Shown here piece after piece: positions 61,935 through 64,000 of a stretch of 64,000 nt of DNA. The stretch's first letter is position 1. Each line of letters opens with the position of its first letter. Source of the stretch: Mycobacterium stomatepiae (GTDB taxonomy: Bacteria; Actinomycetota; Actinomycetes; Mycobacteriales; Mycobacteriaceae); assembly GCF_010731715.1 (NCBI RefSeq), contig NZ_AP022587.1, positions 5,270,001-5,334,000 on the forward strand. The letters are read 5' to 3'. Both the position numbers and the translations under genes were made by a program. The notes beneath the pieces are model-generated. The model searched no databases. It saw only the letters and a list, made by a program, of their open reading frames with translations, and was not told the origin of the DNA.

Positions 61935-64000
<2,066 letters not shown>

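Overview
The window is about 66% GC and almost fully coding. Its gene order matches the Mycobacterium tuberculosis chromosome from fdxC (Rv1177) to sugA (Rv1236), but with different inserts, so I read it as a non-tuberculous Mycobacterium, probably a slow grower. The species cannot be named from the sequence. Rv numbers are comparisons from memory, not search results. No rRNA, tRNA, CRISPR array, insertion sequence or PE/PPE/esx gene was seen.

Layout. (1) 39-1496: fdxC and dapC. (2) 1.6-13.6 kb: in place of the polyketide/papA3/mmpL10 block of M. tuberculosis there is a KimA-like K+ transporter with a C-terminal OB-fold, a membrane-anchored esterase lacking the usual catalytic His, a GAP-family membrane protein, a YeiH-type exporter gene broken by an in-frame TGA, and a sulfur operon (stf0, cysD, cysNC) for making PAPS and sulfating trehalose. 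A 13E12/HNH gene and a proline-rich secreted protein follow. (3) 13.6-17.9 kb: proline catabolism (pruC divergent from pruA-pruB). (4) 17.9-31.2 kb: an accessory island. Its left edge has gene wreckage (half of an AlkA-type glycosylase, a frameshifted DUF5709 gene, a TetR remnant). Then comes a leftward operon P450 - acyl-CoA dehydrogenase - MaoC - DUF35 - acyl-CoA dehydrogenase - MaoC - Ltp2-like thiolase fold - TetR - lipase, and divergently an aldehyde dehydrogenase and a double-domain CaiB CoA-transferase. A P450 3' remnant closes the right edge.

(5) 31.2-47.9 kb: conserved core with alpha/beta hydrolase, fadD36, MFS symporter, dapD, dapE, a STAND ATPase without DNA-binding domain, a LOG protein, fadD6 (frameshifted), folP2-gpgS, a DivIVA-type protein, tagA, a DUF3117 protein, and divergent glgM/glgC. 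(6) 48.0-51.8 kb: TetR-controlled ABC efflux operon ending in an ICMT-like methyltransferase. (7) 52.0-56.2 kb: O-methyltransferase, then sigE-rseA-htrA-tatB (envelope stress). (8) 56.2-64 kb: mrp, lytic transglycosylase, DUF1003, MgtE-N/CBS protein, DUF4190 protein, a small membrane protein, and the start of the LpqY-SugABC trehalose importer.

The most interesting system is the 20.4-31.0 kb island. It resembles the igr operon that removes the last side-chain carbons of cholesterol, but with a different P450, with ChsH2 split into separate MaoC and DUF35 genes, and with its own aldehyde dehydrogenase and CoA-transferase. Together these could oxidise a branched side chain, activate it without ATP, and cleave it by retro-aldol chemistry. 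A CRP-like site lies in the divergent promoter. Three genes carry single disrupting changes (yeiH, the DUF5709 gene, fadD6), which may be real decay or sequencing errors.
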